Assembly (NCBI GenBank): GCA_013433145.1
Contig: CM024177.1
Coordinates: 2,878,110 to 2,942,109 of the forward strand
Direction: 5' to 3'
Length of the DNA stretch: 64,000 nt
Origin: Ascaris suum
Lineage: Eukaryota; Nematoda; Chromadorea; Rhabditida; Ascarididae
Shown here piece after piece: positions 30,334-44,506 of the stretch. Below the pieces are notes generated by a model. The model worked only from the letters and a program-made list of their open reading frames with translations. It made no database searches and had not been told where the DNA came from. The position numbers and the translations under genes are program-made. Every line of letters starts with the position of its first letter. Position 1 is the stretch's first letter.

Positions 30334-30838
30334 GCTGCAATTTTTTTGTTGAAGTTTTTTTATGTCCAAGTTTCTTTTATCTTCTAGCTTCTCGTGGATT
30401 GAAAAAGAATGGCAATTGCTTGGTGATTTACTAAACGATGAACGGACCCATCCGAAGTGCATAGTGCTGATGCAATAAAAGCTATGAAGGAGTACTAAAT
30501 TGGTGCTTGAAAGTGACGTGAGTTACCTTGCCCTAATGGAGAATGGCGTGCCGAATTGGTGGTGTGTTATGGTCTCGTAACAACTGTTCCGTTTCGGGCA
30601 GCCGGTGCTTAGCACGACTATGAGCGCTATTAATTTCTCCTACTCGTTTCCGCTTGCCTTCACAAAAGCTTTGTGCTGTTCATCTTCTTGAGGTATCTTC
30701 CGTTATTCCGGATGGTGAGCGAGAGGGGAGGATGAAGCAAATGCAATGAATGCCAAATCACCAAACAACTTGGGCAGATTGCTGCAATTTTTTTGTTAAG
30801 TTTTTTTACGTTTCATTTATCTTCTAGTTTCTCGTGGA
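30334..30838. repeat. Pair of about 60-bp direct repeats, 447 bp apart
   Basis: 30334-30398 and 30781-30838 both run gctgcaatttttttgtt..aagttttttta.g, then tttatcttctag.ttctcgtgga. They differ by a few substitutions and small deletions. The 380 bp between them has no recognised feature, so this may be a segmental duplication or the ends of an unidentified element. Confidence 0.75.
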
Positions 30839-33800
30839 AATGGAATTACATATATGATACAGATCATACAGAAATGAATAGGACATCAATTCGAAAAACG
30901 ACAGCATAAAGAGACGATAAAATTTTCACACAAGCGTAACTTTAGGATATATTCATGCGCATTAAACGTAGCAAGTGTATTCAAAAATTAGAAAGTTAAA
31001 GAATAACGGAAACTCTGACACTGATAATCTTCATAATTTTTCGGTGGTCTGATGAAAGCAATGGAAATTTCCCGGCTTTTCGAAACTGATGGTCCGTCAA
31101 AATGAGTGGCAATATTGGTAATTCAGAGCTAGCCTTTTCTGCCAGCTTCTTTCTTCCCCCTAAGCCAGTTGGTTTGAAATACACCGGCAGTTGTTAAAAA
31201 GACATTTTAGTGGCATTCCTTTGCTTGGCCGTTTATGTATAATGTATAGCACGATGTCTGCAGATTCGTCCATCTTGACTGGAGGGGAAGGGGCAAATGT
31301 GGTTTCCATCACTTCCCCCTGGTTTTTTGTCATGATTTTGCCGCCATATTTTTTTTTAAACCGTCTACATTTCGTTAATAATGAAGCATATGAGTGAACG
31401 GGCACCTGATTTCTGTCGTAAAAAATATGCAAATTTATTTCGTGACCAAACAATGATCCATGCGCAAATATCCTATGAAATTCCTTATGCGTTTGGAGGG
31501 TCAGTTAAAACCAACTTGATCGATTCAACGCTAATTCAATATGCAAATAAACAAGCCGCGAAATATGTATTCATACATCCGTAAATATTGACAATCATTA
31601 TGTTTGATTATTTCAGAGATCTTCTTTCTTAACTTAATTTATAGTCAAAATGGAGGATTAATTATTTATTTCTTCTAAATTATAATCACTTTACAATTAA
31701 TTTATGCATTATCGAAGAAAACATTTCTCTGATGAGATAGTTTATTGACTTGAGGAGTTAATAAAAACGAGAGTTGAAAAATATTAAAAACTATCGCGAA
31801 TTCAAAATTTCAGTCAAAAAATTTTATGATGAAATTTTCATGGCACATTTACTCTACCGCCAATTGAGAATTACAAGTTAACTCCTCCGTCCTTCCCCCC
31901 CCCCCCCCCGCCCCTTCCCTCCCTCCACTCTAGTTATAGCCAACGCTCATGATATACGCATACCACAATCCGCAGCACCCACAAGTCACATGTCGAAGAA
32001 TTACTATTAAAAGAAATTATTTTTTCGAATATTTTCATAAATAAATGCACTTGCTTTCGATTGTTGATATACTATACTGAAATAGTCTTTATAATAATTA
32101 GAATAAAGTAAAAGAGACGAAGTTATGACTGAAATATGATCGAATTCACCATGTAGGTACGTAAACGACATTAAAGTATGGCGCTTTTTGCAATCGTTCT
32201 AGTGCTCTTGCATTTTAAAACATCGCTTTATTGTGCTTTGAGCGGTTCATTATGGCTTCTTGAGTTTTATAGCAATAAATCTGATAAGTGTACAATGTGG
32301 AATGAGGAGGGGGATTGGGGGGGGGGGGGTGGAAGGAGGGGGAAGGTTAGGCAGCAATACATTGATGGAGTGTGCGTGCACTCGTTAGAAAAAGCTGCCA
32401 CGATAAAAACTGCTGAGACCGGCAAGTTTAATGCTGTGCATTGACGTTGCTGTGGCTCATCACTTTCGTACCGATGCCCGATGACACTTCATTTTTTTCA
32501 AAAACTATATCGTAAACGATTCCCTTCGTTCATTAAACATATCAAGAATTGGGGGTCGATATGTTATGACACTTCATTATCAAGAATTTAGCATTGTTGA
32601 ACACTTTGCTGCATAAAGCAACGAGGAGTAGTTTGCCGATCGGCGCTTTTGTCCGCTATCTTCGAAAAAAAGACTGCCGCAATTGACCGACATGCTTGAG
32701 TTGAGACGTAAATGCGTTGCTCAGCACATTCGCATTTTGTCGATATTATTTCACTCTTCAAAGTGATCCCCTCGATGACCCTCCTTCTCCCTGTGTGATT
32801 TCAAAAATCACTCTTTTATAAAAGAGAAAATGCAGATTCTAAGAAAAACAAAATAAATTAAGAAATATGAACTCTCTCTTCACAAATTTCAATTCAAACT
32901 TCAACAAAGGGACATTTCAGTTATTACTAACAATCATCTTCTGATGAATAAATGAAAGAGGATTTAAGGTGCTGAGAAACGATATCTACGAAGCAGGCTT
33001 CTGATGCTTCTGATGATAGAGAGGGGAGGGGGGAGGGCTAGCGATAGGATAGAATGGAGTGGAATTAGGCACCCTAGATAGATAAATAAGCCTTTCGCAG
33101 TTGCAAATGCACTCTCTTCTTCACTTAAATCAAGACCTATACACTAGAATTACATTCACGCATCAATGAAGATGATATCGATTTCATGAATACAGCGAAC
33201 TAAATAAAAACCAAATTGCATGAGAAACAGCATTGTAGACTCCTATAAATACCAAAAAAAGAACAAATACAATGATGGTACGCTAACTCTGAGAAAAAGG
33301 GAGGGAGAAGGGTGTTTAATTTATGCGAGTATTGAATATAGACAATACACATTCATCATTTCTCGTTTATATTGTGCATGTTCGATGGGGTATTTAATTG
33401 CGCCCATTGTGGGGCAACAATTAGATGATAATTGTAGATGGACTGAAGTGATGCAGTAAACTCGTTAGCTGAAAGCAAGAAGCTTCTCGATGATGAGTTG
33501 TGCTTCTTGCCACCCAACTTGCCAAATATTTCCTCATTTCACTCGGGCTTCTTAGAATGATTGCGTTTTTTTTGGGTTATTGTTCATGGCTAGTATATCA
33601 TGGCACATTAATTATCAAATAGCTCATTAAGTGGTTCTTTTATTATTCCCCTTCCCCTTCCCCTTCCCATGACTTACCTTCGGCCGAAGGGGATTAGGTA
33701 CTTTCAAAGTTGAAATTTTGATAGAAATGTATAGAAGCGTTGTATTGAAGAGCGATTTGTTATTAGAAAGCGAGACATTAAGGAAATTTCACTCATAGAA

Positions 33801-36074
33801 TGTACCCGCGTCTTGGGAAACCGACCTCGAATGTGAATGTAAACTCATTTCGGCTGATTTGAATATAGGCCTTGCGGCTTAAATTGTTCAACAAAATTTG
33901 ATGAATGGCAAGCAGACGAATGATAAGGAAGACATAGTAAAAACGGGAAAACAAATATTCCTCTGAAGCACGGACGCTACGTCATTAACTGCCCTCGAAT
34001 TCGTCCTTTCTCAAAGATATGTTTGCCTTGGAAATTATAACCAACATAACCCCCTTCCTTCTTCTTTCTTACTTAAGGATACCTTCGCTTTGCAAATTTG
34101 CGAGTTCCATAATGCCTGAGTCGTACCTGAATCTGAATCTATAAGTGAAGAAAAGAATGAGGTGTTTGTAACTGATTTTCCGCGCTTAATGAATTCAAGT
34201 TTCTTTCAAATGCACTACGAAAATCTTCAACACTAAAGATGCGACACATAAAGGGCATTATCAGTGGCGATTTTTTGTTTATTACTATCGCACCAACACA
34301 GAGATGCTTCAAAGTGTCTCTCTTTTTTTTTGTTAAGCTTAAGGGTGATGTTTGATATACTGCATCCTTTGGGTTTATCGTTTCTATTCTTGTGTTTCTA
34401 TGCCACTCTTTTTCCATACCATTTTATATTAGTTCAATTAATTGTTTTCACATTTGTTTTATTTTCATTACAATTTTAGTACATCCCCCATCAATTTTTG
34501 CAACGAACATTAGCAGTATTTAACTATTCAAATATGCAAAGTAAATCATTTTTAAAATTTTTGCTGTCGAAGGTAATTCTCGAGGGAAGCGATGAGAGAG
34601 GATGGGATAAGAAGAGGAAGAGATACATCTTCCTTCCCAACAGTTCAGAGTCTTTTTCTCGGATTATACTATCGAAGGCGGTGGGAAAGAGCATCATCAA
34701 TTTTACGGAGCGATTTAATAATAGACAGATAGAAATCAAACATGGCAGCACCGATTTATATTTTTATGCAATAAAATACTCTCTAAAAACTATTTCAGGA
34801 ATCGATTATTTTCTAAATATGTGGCAAATATTTCATCTATAGCTATTCTCTCATCATATTTTACTAAAGAACTAAGTGATCATAACTATACAATTAGCAT
34901 TTCTGCCAATATCTACATCAGAGTTCCTCATATTGAAATTTATTATTGAAACTTTCATCGTGTTCAATCAGCGTGATCGGCGGAAAATGTTTGTTTGCCT
35001 AAAGAAAAGACTTTTGCGCTAATATTAAATGGAACATTTCGACATTCAATAAGCGAATTAACATTGTTTCATCTTTATTATTTTCTAATCAATAACGAAA
35101 AAAATATAAGTGAAAAAAATTCTCATATTTACCTATTAGAATGAATCTCATCTATGTACATTGATAACGATTTGGAAATTTGCCCAATTTTTTCGAAAAC
35201 ATTTTCACTCATTATTTTAGTCGAATTTTCAACTTATTAAGTTTTTTTTTTCACCATTTTCAAACAAATTTCTTTTAAATTATCGAAAAAAATTTCGTTT
35301 TTTTCTTACGTTTTTTTCATAGAAACTTCAAATATTTTCATTGGTTCCATATATGCTCAGATTGTGCCCTCTCTCCTAAGAAAACCTGAAAATTTTTAGC
35401 TAATTCCCCCTCATCATCCCTCGTTCCCCTCATTGGGAGAAAATGAAATATCGCTATCTATGTAATGGGATAGTGCTTGAACAACCATAATCACTAAATA
35501 GTCTTTAGTGGACGAATAGATTGTCTGTGAGAGGAAACTACCTTAATTATGTATCCGTTGATTGTATGCGCAATATTTTTTATCAAATGATAAGAATTTT
35601 CGCTTATCAAACCCTTAACGATTAGCAGTCGTTTCTCTTATCATGTTTACAATACTGTCAACTAAATAAAGCTTTTTAGGTGATATCTTGCAGCATAATA
35701 AATATTTCTTTACTAACGTCAATGATCAATAGGGAGACCAGATGACATCATGACATTGCATATAAGTGCCTTGCAATTGCTCTATCAGAGAGTGCCATCA
35801 GCTTGTGTGCCCATCGAAAAATTTCTCGTTGCCGAGACTTCGAAATTATCGGATTCCCATTTTTACCCACTCGAATACCGATATCATTTGTAAGTAGTAT
35901 CGGTAGCCAATAATATTTCGTTCGGAGTGGGAGGGGGATGAAGATGGGAGAAGGGGATTGCCAAAGTTTTGGGGTCGCGATTTGAAATGTTTCAGGTACC
36001 AATGCTAATATTGGCGCATTGTTGTTGCGATGCTAATGATTCGATTTGCGGTCTCTGTCGATTTAATCTCCACA

Positions 36075-36150
36075 CTGAAATTGAATTGCCCTTTTTTAGG
36101 TGTACTGAAATTGAATTGTTATTCTTTAAATTTGCTGAAATTGGAATAAA
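36075..36150 (+). repeat. Minisatellite with exact 30-nt period
   Basis: The segment ctgaaattgaattg recurs at 36075, 36105 and (as ctgaaattggaat) 36135, exactly 30 nt apart. Because 30 is a multiple of three, one frame reads it as a repeated T/A-E-I-E-L-x-F-F peptide, but no supporting gene structure was found. Confidence 0.8.
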
Positions 36151-37878
36151 AGAAAAAATAATGCATAAGCAAAAAAAAAAGTGAACAATTCCTTCACGTA
36201 AATATTTGAAATTCAATTCAAAATTGTTTAATTTATTCATTAAAAAACGTCAAAAATTGAATAGAATTTTGTCGAACGCTTTCCTATTTTGACTAAACGA
36301 AACTATTTAAATTTTTATAACTAACGGAAAATTAAAAAAAAAACACAAATCCGAAATTTTCCAAAATTAATTCACTTAATTATTCAAAATAAAACAACTT
36401 TAAAAAAAAAAAAAGAAAGTGACGCATTTTATTGATTGATTTTATTCTATTTCTTTTGCTTATAAACACTCTCTTACTGCCATTAGACATTTATTTCAAT
36501 AGTAATTATCTAAGCCCTACAGAATATTTAATGATAGCGTTTAAGTGATACGTTTGAGTAATGAAAACGGAAATAAATGTGAAAAAAAAATTGATTGAAT
36601 GTTTTTTTTAGAGGAATTCATTAGATGTGATAATATTCACTATTCGCTATTGCAAGATTTTAATCCTTCGAATATCGTTGCAAAAATAAAAAACTTAATG
36701 CTCTAATGCGCTATTTTTCTTGAATAAATAAATTTAAACCTTCAAAAGAAAATATTACAAATTTATTAAGGTTTATTTACTCGATATTCTAATCAGACAG
36801 TAATTTTCATCCATCAAAATAGTAATTTTTATTTGATTTTTAATTGTTTCTGAAAATAGTGAAATTTGTTGCCTTCGTCCCAAAAGAATTTTGATCGCAT
36901 TGAAGAAATATTTTTCATAATCGTCAGAAAAGAAACTGAGCAATTGAACGAATAAAAGAAGCCTCAATTGATGTCACTTGAAAAGTTATAAATGCTATGC
37001 CAAATTAAATTCAAATTTAATCGATATTACTTCAAGCCTTAAATCGAAAATATTATTCCTTTTTGAATGAAAAGTGATTTGACCTTATTATGCCGAGTTT
37101 CATTGATAAAAATTTATTATTTACGAATTAATGCAACTCTATTATTAAAAAAGTACAATCAGTTTTATAATTAACCCTCTATTTTCGCATTGCAGCACCT
37201 TTAAATGGTGTGGTTTTCATTCGTTCATGTATACAAAATGAGATAGATAAGAGGGGGGAGGGGGGGAGGGGGGGGCAGGGGAGATGGGGAGAGGAGCGAA
37301 GAGGATGGAAAATTGAAGCACTATTGATGCATCCTTCCTCCTCCTATATCTTTCCGGCTAAATGAAAAGAGAAGTGCTGAAATTGGAGGTGATTTTTGCG
37401 GATAGTTGGAAGCCTTTTTTGACCAAAATATCCGTGAAAATTTTCTTTCCCATAGAATTTTTTTTACTAATATGTTTCTGGCTAAATTCTTCACAAAATT
37501 CCTTCGGCTTTTTCGTCGGTCTGTCCTCATTTCGTCATCGACGTCCCCACTTTCAGAAATTCCCGATACTTTCTCCATTATATCCATAGCGCTAGCAAAG
37601 CTTCGTTGAGATATCTTTGATAAACACTGAGTAAGCTTCACGTATCGGTACTCTTATCTGAGGTATATGCCGACTCATTTTTCCTATAGATGAATTTTTC
37701 TTTCTCTCATATATGTTGAATTTCTGGATAATCTTTCTGCTTCTTCAGAATCGTTTATTCAAAGGCAATGCAATTCATTTTAGCAACACAAAAGAAGCTT
37801 AATGATGAAAACTTTAAATTCATCTCAACGAAAGTAAACGTTGAAAAATGTTGGAAAAATAGAGCGCAATTTTTGAAA

Positions 37879-37909
37879 ATATTTCGCAATTCAAAAAATT
37901 GCGAAATAT
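37879..37909. repeat. Perfect 13-bp inverted repeat (hairpin)
   Basis: atatttcgcaatt at 37879-37891 and its exact complement aattgcgaaatat at 37897-37909, separated by caaaa. It is embedded in AT-rich gene-free DNA. No T run immediately follows and nothing suggests an RNA gene. Confidence 0.85.
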
Positions 37910-40900
37910 AAAATATTCCAACAGATGATTTCATAGTGTTTCTGTTGAACTATGATAAAATTTTTAAAGGATGAGTTAAAGAAATGAGAGGGAATTTTCT
38001 CTTTTTTTTGAAGGCATCCGAAACGCATCACTCGTTTTGAAATTTATTCATATCGCATCTAAAAGCACAACTTTCATTGGTCTCCATAGATTTATGACTG
38101 CAAAAAAAAGCCTACAAATGGATTCCTTTTAATAAAAGGAATTATTTTTATGTTGTTCTTGGAGAAATATTCAACTAAACTAATGAAAAGTTTTTTTTTT
38201 ATTTGAAAAAAATTTTAAATTCGATTTTCCAAAGGATCGTCTTTATTTACGGCCATAGAACCGAAATATATCAAATCGAATCGAATCGAATAATTAACTT
38301 TTTCTAGAACAGATCATTTTTTATGTATATCAAGCAGAGAAAAGATATGAAATAACTAGGAGATTGTCAGATGCATCCATTGAAGAAGATTAAAAAAAAA
38401 GAGAAAGAACTTGTGGTTAGAAGAGAAATATTTTTATTGGCAACTGTAACATGCAATAGTAATGAGCATTGCACCATACATATGACATGCTATTGATGCA
38501 TAGATGTAGATGATTACTAAATTTCCGCTGGAAAAACTTTTTTTATTTTTTTCAATTCGATGACAATTTTTATTGAGTTTTAGCAATTAAAAAAAATCGT
38601 TCACTTGTTACTTGATTATTGAGTTGTTTATTTATTCATCGCTTTTTAAATTTATATATTGCTTCCCATATTTATATAATTTGAGAGTTTGTACTGTAAT
38701 AATTAGGACTCTTACACAACACATTCATTAAATACTTCATTAGCGCGTTATTCAATGGTTAATTTCAATATCTTATCATAGTTACATCAAAATTTTTAAA
38801 TGTTTCATCCAATTTTTTGAGATAAAAAAACGAAAATTCGAATATTTATGAAATTTTCGGTGTTTCAATAAAAGAGAATTTGTAGAAAATTTTTAATAGT
38901 TTTATTAAAATGCAATTTCTTTGAATTTTTCTAATTTCGTTATAACGAAATCGCCATGAAATTTTCTCGTTTCTTTATAATGGATTTAGCAAAATGGCAT
39001 TTTCGTTTGAATGATAATAGTGATAAGTATAACGAATGAATGCAAAAATAAATATACGATATAAATTCGAAAATGTGATTTTATTAATATTTGCATATCA
39101 TTTACTTATTAAATTATTCAAAGCGAGCAAAATTTAAATTTAAGGATTTGTTGAATTTGAATTCTTTATAAGTGAAGTGTTTCATTTGCATAAATTAATC
39201 GATTTTCAGAATTGTCTCCATATTCGATCCGTTATTCATGTTTGATTGACTCATTTCATTGTTTTCGAATTGATATCATTGATACGAGCATCTCAATGAA
39301 TTTGCAAAAATTCGCTTCAACACTAAATATGTTTATTAATTCCTTAGTAGAATAGAATAAAACCGAAAAATGGCTAAAATATATTAATTACAACTGAAAA
39401 GTGAGATAGAGCAACTGAGGATCTTGTTGATAAAAGAGATTTTATTAGCTAAACGAAACAGGTATAAAAATTAAATTGCAATGAATAACAGGTAAACGCA
39501 TGCGGAGATAATAGTAATTAGCAATATGTTGAAAGGTAAATGAATACAGGCATAAAAAATACTATTGGAATAGGATGGAACCGGATAAAGTATATAAAAA
39601 TGGATTGAATAAATGCATAAGATTTTAGAGCAATATTACTAAGATATTCTTATGGAGGTGATGCCTTATGCAGAAATGATTATTAGTTGATATTATCTTC
39701 AACCATCGAGCTTATCACTTAGGTCTTTTCTACTCTAATATTGATAATCGATAAATCCTTCGAGGAATTTTTAAAAAAAATTTCAATTGTTCATATTGCG
39801 CATCTTGCTAGTGATTCAAAATTTTCTTTTTTTTGTTTGAAACAAATTTATGCGTATTTTTTTCGGGAATTTTTATCATCATAGCTTATAGATTCCCTTA
39901 GATTAGATTTATTTATCTTTGAGAATTTAATGAGAAATTGAAAAATTTTCATACTTAATGGATTTGAAAAATTTCCGCACTACAAACATATTTGATATTA
40001 ACAATCGAATTCAATTGCAAGAATTTTTTCTTTGTAAATAGGAATATAATTGCACACAATTATAATTAGTTTCTTAGTATTCATACTCAAATAAAGGAAT
40101 GAGTTTTGCTATGAAACGAATGCAATGGATAGAGAAAGTATTGCCTGGTTCAGCGGTTGTGTTCGATTTTATTTGCCGCCATATATTTGCAATAAGTTCA
40201 CCTCTATAAAGAAAACTGCTACTATTTATTATTCTTTCTTATTAACCCCTATATACCTTGCCTAACCATATACCTTACCTGTAATATTTACGCTGTTTAT
40301 AATAACTTGTTGGTTGCATAGTACTTGTTTTATTATTTTTAATAAATATTTCGATAATTTTCAAAAACCATTTTGAAAGTGCTTTTTAATAAGACGAGAT
40401 GAGAAAGCTTAGATGAAAAAAAAAAATGAAATGTTATAAATGGGATGTATAGTAGCAAATTATCTCTAGAGCATAAAACGTAATTTTTTTTTTCTTGGAA
40501 AGAAATTGATTTCCATATCTAGAATGAACATTTTGAAATATTCATGCCTAATAAATTTTTTTCCATCATTCATTTTATTCATTACTCATAACATCAATAA
40601 TCATCACCGATATTATACCCAATTTTTTAGCACCTCTCAAAGAGAACCCATTCTCTATTGTTGTAAGATTTTCTTGTCGCGATATATGTAAGAGTTGTTA
40701 ATGCTTGTATGGTCGATGAAGCGATAGGATTTGCTAGTTGAGAGAATAAGAATTTATGGAATTAACGGTGATGCAGAGAGCGAGAGCAAGCTCTTCGCAC
40801 TCCACATCGATCGCGACACTGCTCGTGCACGCCAAATGGGTTCGTGCGCTTCCTCTAACGTGCCAATCACAATTTTTCATCCGTTGTTCAACTTCTTTTC

Positions 40901-41919
40901 GTAAGTTCATGAAGTAATTTAAGTTCAAATTCACGAAGTTTTTTCCCGACTATTTATAAGCTTTTCTTTAACGCTAGTTATAGAATATTAAGCATGATTG
41001 AGCATATTATATGAAATGGAATTATCCTCAGGAATCATGTCTCGGCGTCATGTCGAAAATGAATTCCGTTTAATCGACATTACTTCCTACCTAGGTTAAC
41101 GATCTAAATGTCCTGATGAATATGGCATTTTACGCAACTTATAGTTAAAATACGATTGTTTTACTTCATATTGCGCAAACTTAAATAGGACTGATAAAGA
41201 AAGAAAAGAGGAAGCAAATCGAGCAACTTGACTGAACAATCGAATAACGTTTGAATTTTCCTAAAAACTCATTCACAGGTATGAAAGCATTCAATATTAC
41301 GACTTGATGCATTAATATCTCTCAGGTGTGAAATTTTCAATTTCTCTTCTAAAAAACTGCGACTTCTTTTTGAAATTATTTATTACTCAATCTAGGATGG
41401 AGAAAAAAATATTGAATTTTGATGTGAAATATTTATGTGAGTCGATTACTTTTTTTATCGATCTGAATTATAATTATGATATTTTCGATGAAAGTTTTTC
41501 AATTATAAGCGAATTGAGCATCATGTAATTGAATTGTCATAGGGAATCAAAATTGACGTCATGTAATTGAATTTTACTACAGGGAATTGTAATGATCGGA
41601 ATTATAATCTTCTGTAACTATCGTCATTTATTTTCGTCGTAGCAGTTTTTTAAAGAATAAAACCCATCCTTAAATTTTTCATCGTTTTCTTCACGTTTGA
41701 TCGATGATTAAAAGCGTTGAAATGCAGTAAGAGCAACATTAACATATATGCAAATGAAGTCCACCTAAGATTAAGGAATCGAGTTATGCAATTTTTATGG
41801 ATAAATAATTATTAAAAATCAAATTGTATTTTCTTCTCTAAAAAAGTTTACTTCCTTTTCAAATATTGGCCGGGAAGTGTTGAAATAAGCGATGAACAGA
41901 ACGGAATAGCTGGAATCCA

Positions 41920-42085
41920 AATCCACTTTACTATGATAAACCGGAAACTGAATCCAGTTCATTGTCATCAAATGAATCCCAGATCCAATTTGTTATCAAT
42001 AACTGGAGCGCGAACCCAACTTCTTATCAGTAGCCGCTGATAAGAAGCTGCGTAGACCTAGCTCAGTGTCATCACTGGAGCCAGA
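41920..42085. repeat. Degenerate 31-36-bp tandem repeat containing an 11-bp hairpin
   Basis: Diverged units share (g)aatcca/aaccca followed by (a)ttc-tatca; examples start near 41934, 41951, 41978 and 42012. Within it cttcttatcag (42020-42030) and ctgataagaag (42037-42047) form a perfect stem with a 6-nt loop. It lies in the gene-free region. Confidence 0.55.
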
Positions 42086-44497
42086 ATTTTTTTTCGAATG
42101 TAGTGAAGTTGAGTGATATCTATACAAATTGCTCTCCGTCTGATCAAATTTTCTCTTGTTGCCTTACGAGGCACTGATTGACAATTGTTATGGTGGCAGG
42201 CACTGTCGTCCGTCTCCTATATAATTATAATTACGATCTCTTTTCGTGGTTTTTGCGTTCCCCAACGGGCAGATATTCCACCTTATCCTTATCTTTTCCA
42301 ATTTTTCACTCTTTATGCGATGCGTTATGGGACTATTGTATAAGTGCATCTGTTCGTCCGTCTGTCGGTCCATTCGTCTGTCTATCTTTCTGCACTCGCA
42401 TTTGTAAATACGCATTGCATCAACATACACCACAAATATATGAGTGTGTGTTTGCATTAATTAGCGTGTGCAAATTGCATAATTGCAACGTTGAGAATGA
42501 GAGTATATCGGTCAGCCTTCAGCGTTAAGTATTTTCAGCTGATAAACAATTGAAGATAGAATATTGCATTATTGCATCATCTCTCACATTGTTTCACTAA
42601 ACTATAAACGAGATATCGATATTTAAATGCGTAGAAAATTCTTATGAATTTTAGACTTTTCAATTTCATATTTCAGAGTCACATATAAACGCGAATATTT
42701 TTTTAGATTCTATGCAAGCAATTGAATTATTCATAAAATGGAGGTGTTTTTTTTTGGCATATTTTATTATTTATTGCCAATTTATGAAATGATTTGATCA
42801 AATAAGAGAATCGGAAAGCTAACTTAATATAAACTCAACGAACGCTTATTTTAATATCTATAAAATCGATTTATTTATGAAGGATTGCACATCATTTTAA
42901 GAAAGCATTGTACATATCGGTCACTGAGACTTCGATTTCATTTATTAGCGCATTGCTATTCGCTCAAGTTCTTCAACTATTTCATCCTCACTTCCATCAC
43001 CTCCCCTTCCCTCCACTTAGAACGATGGAGGTAGATGAAGAGGAAGAGTGAGATGGGAGCGCAAGTGTCTGCTGTATATATATATATTTTTGATCTCTGA
43101 GGCTTCTTCTATAGCTTAAGCTTACTTAATTGGAATATTTGATATGGAAAACAGCGATAGCTAATTCTTTTCTCTAACTCTTCTTCCTCATCAATAATGC
43201 TGTATTTCCTATTTAGTGAATTCTTTATTAACGGGTAATGCCATCAATTTGTTGAATTCTTTTATTTTTCCTCTCAAAAAAGATCGCATCAATGATCAAC
43301 ATGATATAGTCAACAAACGAATGAATGACATTGGATACTCAATTCACATTTGTTCACTCGTTGGCCTCGTTGTTGCTCTATATCACGAGACAATTTTTAA
43401 GTGTATAGCTGTGCAAAAAAAAAACAACCTTGATGCATTACCTGGTACATCTGATTGATCGTGCCAACTTCTAGAAGTGATCGATCTCTTATGCTTATAC
43501 AACTTTCTATCGTTCATTATACCTCTTGACAGCCGTGACCGAGTTAATGAAAAAAAGTGTACTTGTAGCTGTCTCGTTATTCAGTGCTTACATCCCGTGG
43601 ATTGTTTATTTAGTATATTTAATTATTTGTTCAATTCACAAATGGACATTCTTCATCTCTTCTTCTTTAGTTTACAATCAGAAAAATTTGCCGTTTCATT
43701 ATTTTTGGTCAAGAATTTGCATCTCGATAGTTGGTAAAATGCCGAAGACAACATTTTTACACAGCAGAATTTCTAATATGTTCTTTTTTTTGGCAATACG
43801 TGAACGACGAATTTTTATAATCTGCATATTTGATTTGGAAATGGGCCGAAAATGCCAAAAATTTCACCATGTTTAGTTGAATTTTTTCCAGGTTTTCTAA
43901 AATTTTCACTTCTAATTTTTGCTTGTTTACCATTCGACCGCAGCTTACTTCAGGAAAATCCCAAAATTGCAGCTTTTTATTCTTTTCTAAAAACTTGCTG
44001 TTTTCTGGTTGGAGGAGAAAGAAAAGAAGATGGGTAACAATTGTAAATATATGATTAGCTTCCATTCTTTACTATCGTCATTGATAGGCGTAACGTTTTA
44101 AACACATAAAAGCAAGTGAAAATTTATAGACGACAATAAAAAGCTTTTATTAATTGTTTATTAATCGCACGCTATCTCAATGGTCATAAAATTCGGCGTC
44201 TCAAAATACAATTGTTTACTAACGTTTTGATAATTTTCATGATTTTTGTGTTGCATTGTTCGAAGTAATCTTTACATCACATCTGGTACAGTATTCAAGT
44301 AGCCTTCTGGAGAGATCAGCTTTGTGATATCATCACTTCGAAGAGTGACCAGTCGAGTGGACAAGAGCAAAATAGTCATCTTTAATGACTTGTCTGCCGT
44401 TGTTTAAAATGTTTAGTTGAGTGCGATTGCGTTGATGTCTATTTTAGCGTGTAAAATATCTTAGTGTAATATCGAGGGGAGTTGCTATAGATTATTC

Positions 44498-44506
44498 ATA
44501 TTTCAG
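44498..44506 (+). promoter_or_regulatory. Probable trans-splice (or 5'UTR) acceptor of the C1orf21-like gene
   Basis: ATATTTCAG ends at 44506, 18 nt before the ATG at 44525. It matches the nematode acceptor consensus. Confidence 0.5.

Noticed and set aside
33649..33667. Three copies of CCCCTT
   Set aside because: Superficially telomere-like but only three units in a C/T-rich patch; nematode telomeres are TTAGGC-type.
37321..37641. 106-codon minus-strand frame rich in Arg and Lys
   Set aside because: No family resemblance and no exon partners; it could be chance in a mixed-composition patch beside G-rich repeats.
43526..43876. 116-codon frame with a hydrophobic stretch, upstream of the C1orf21-like gene
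   Set aside because: It resembles one or two membrane helices, but AT-rich DNA commonly gives Leu/Ile/Phe-rich frames; there is no receptor motif and no neighbouring exons.
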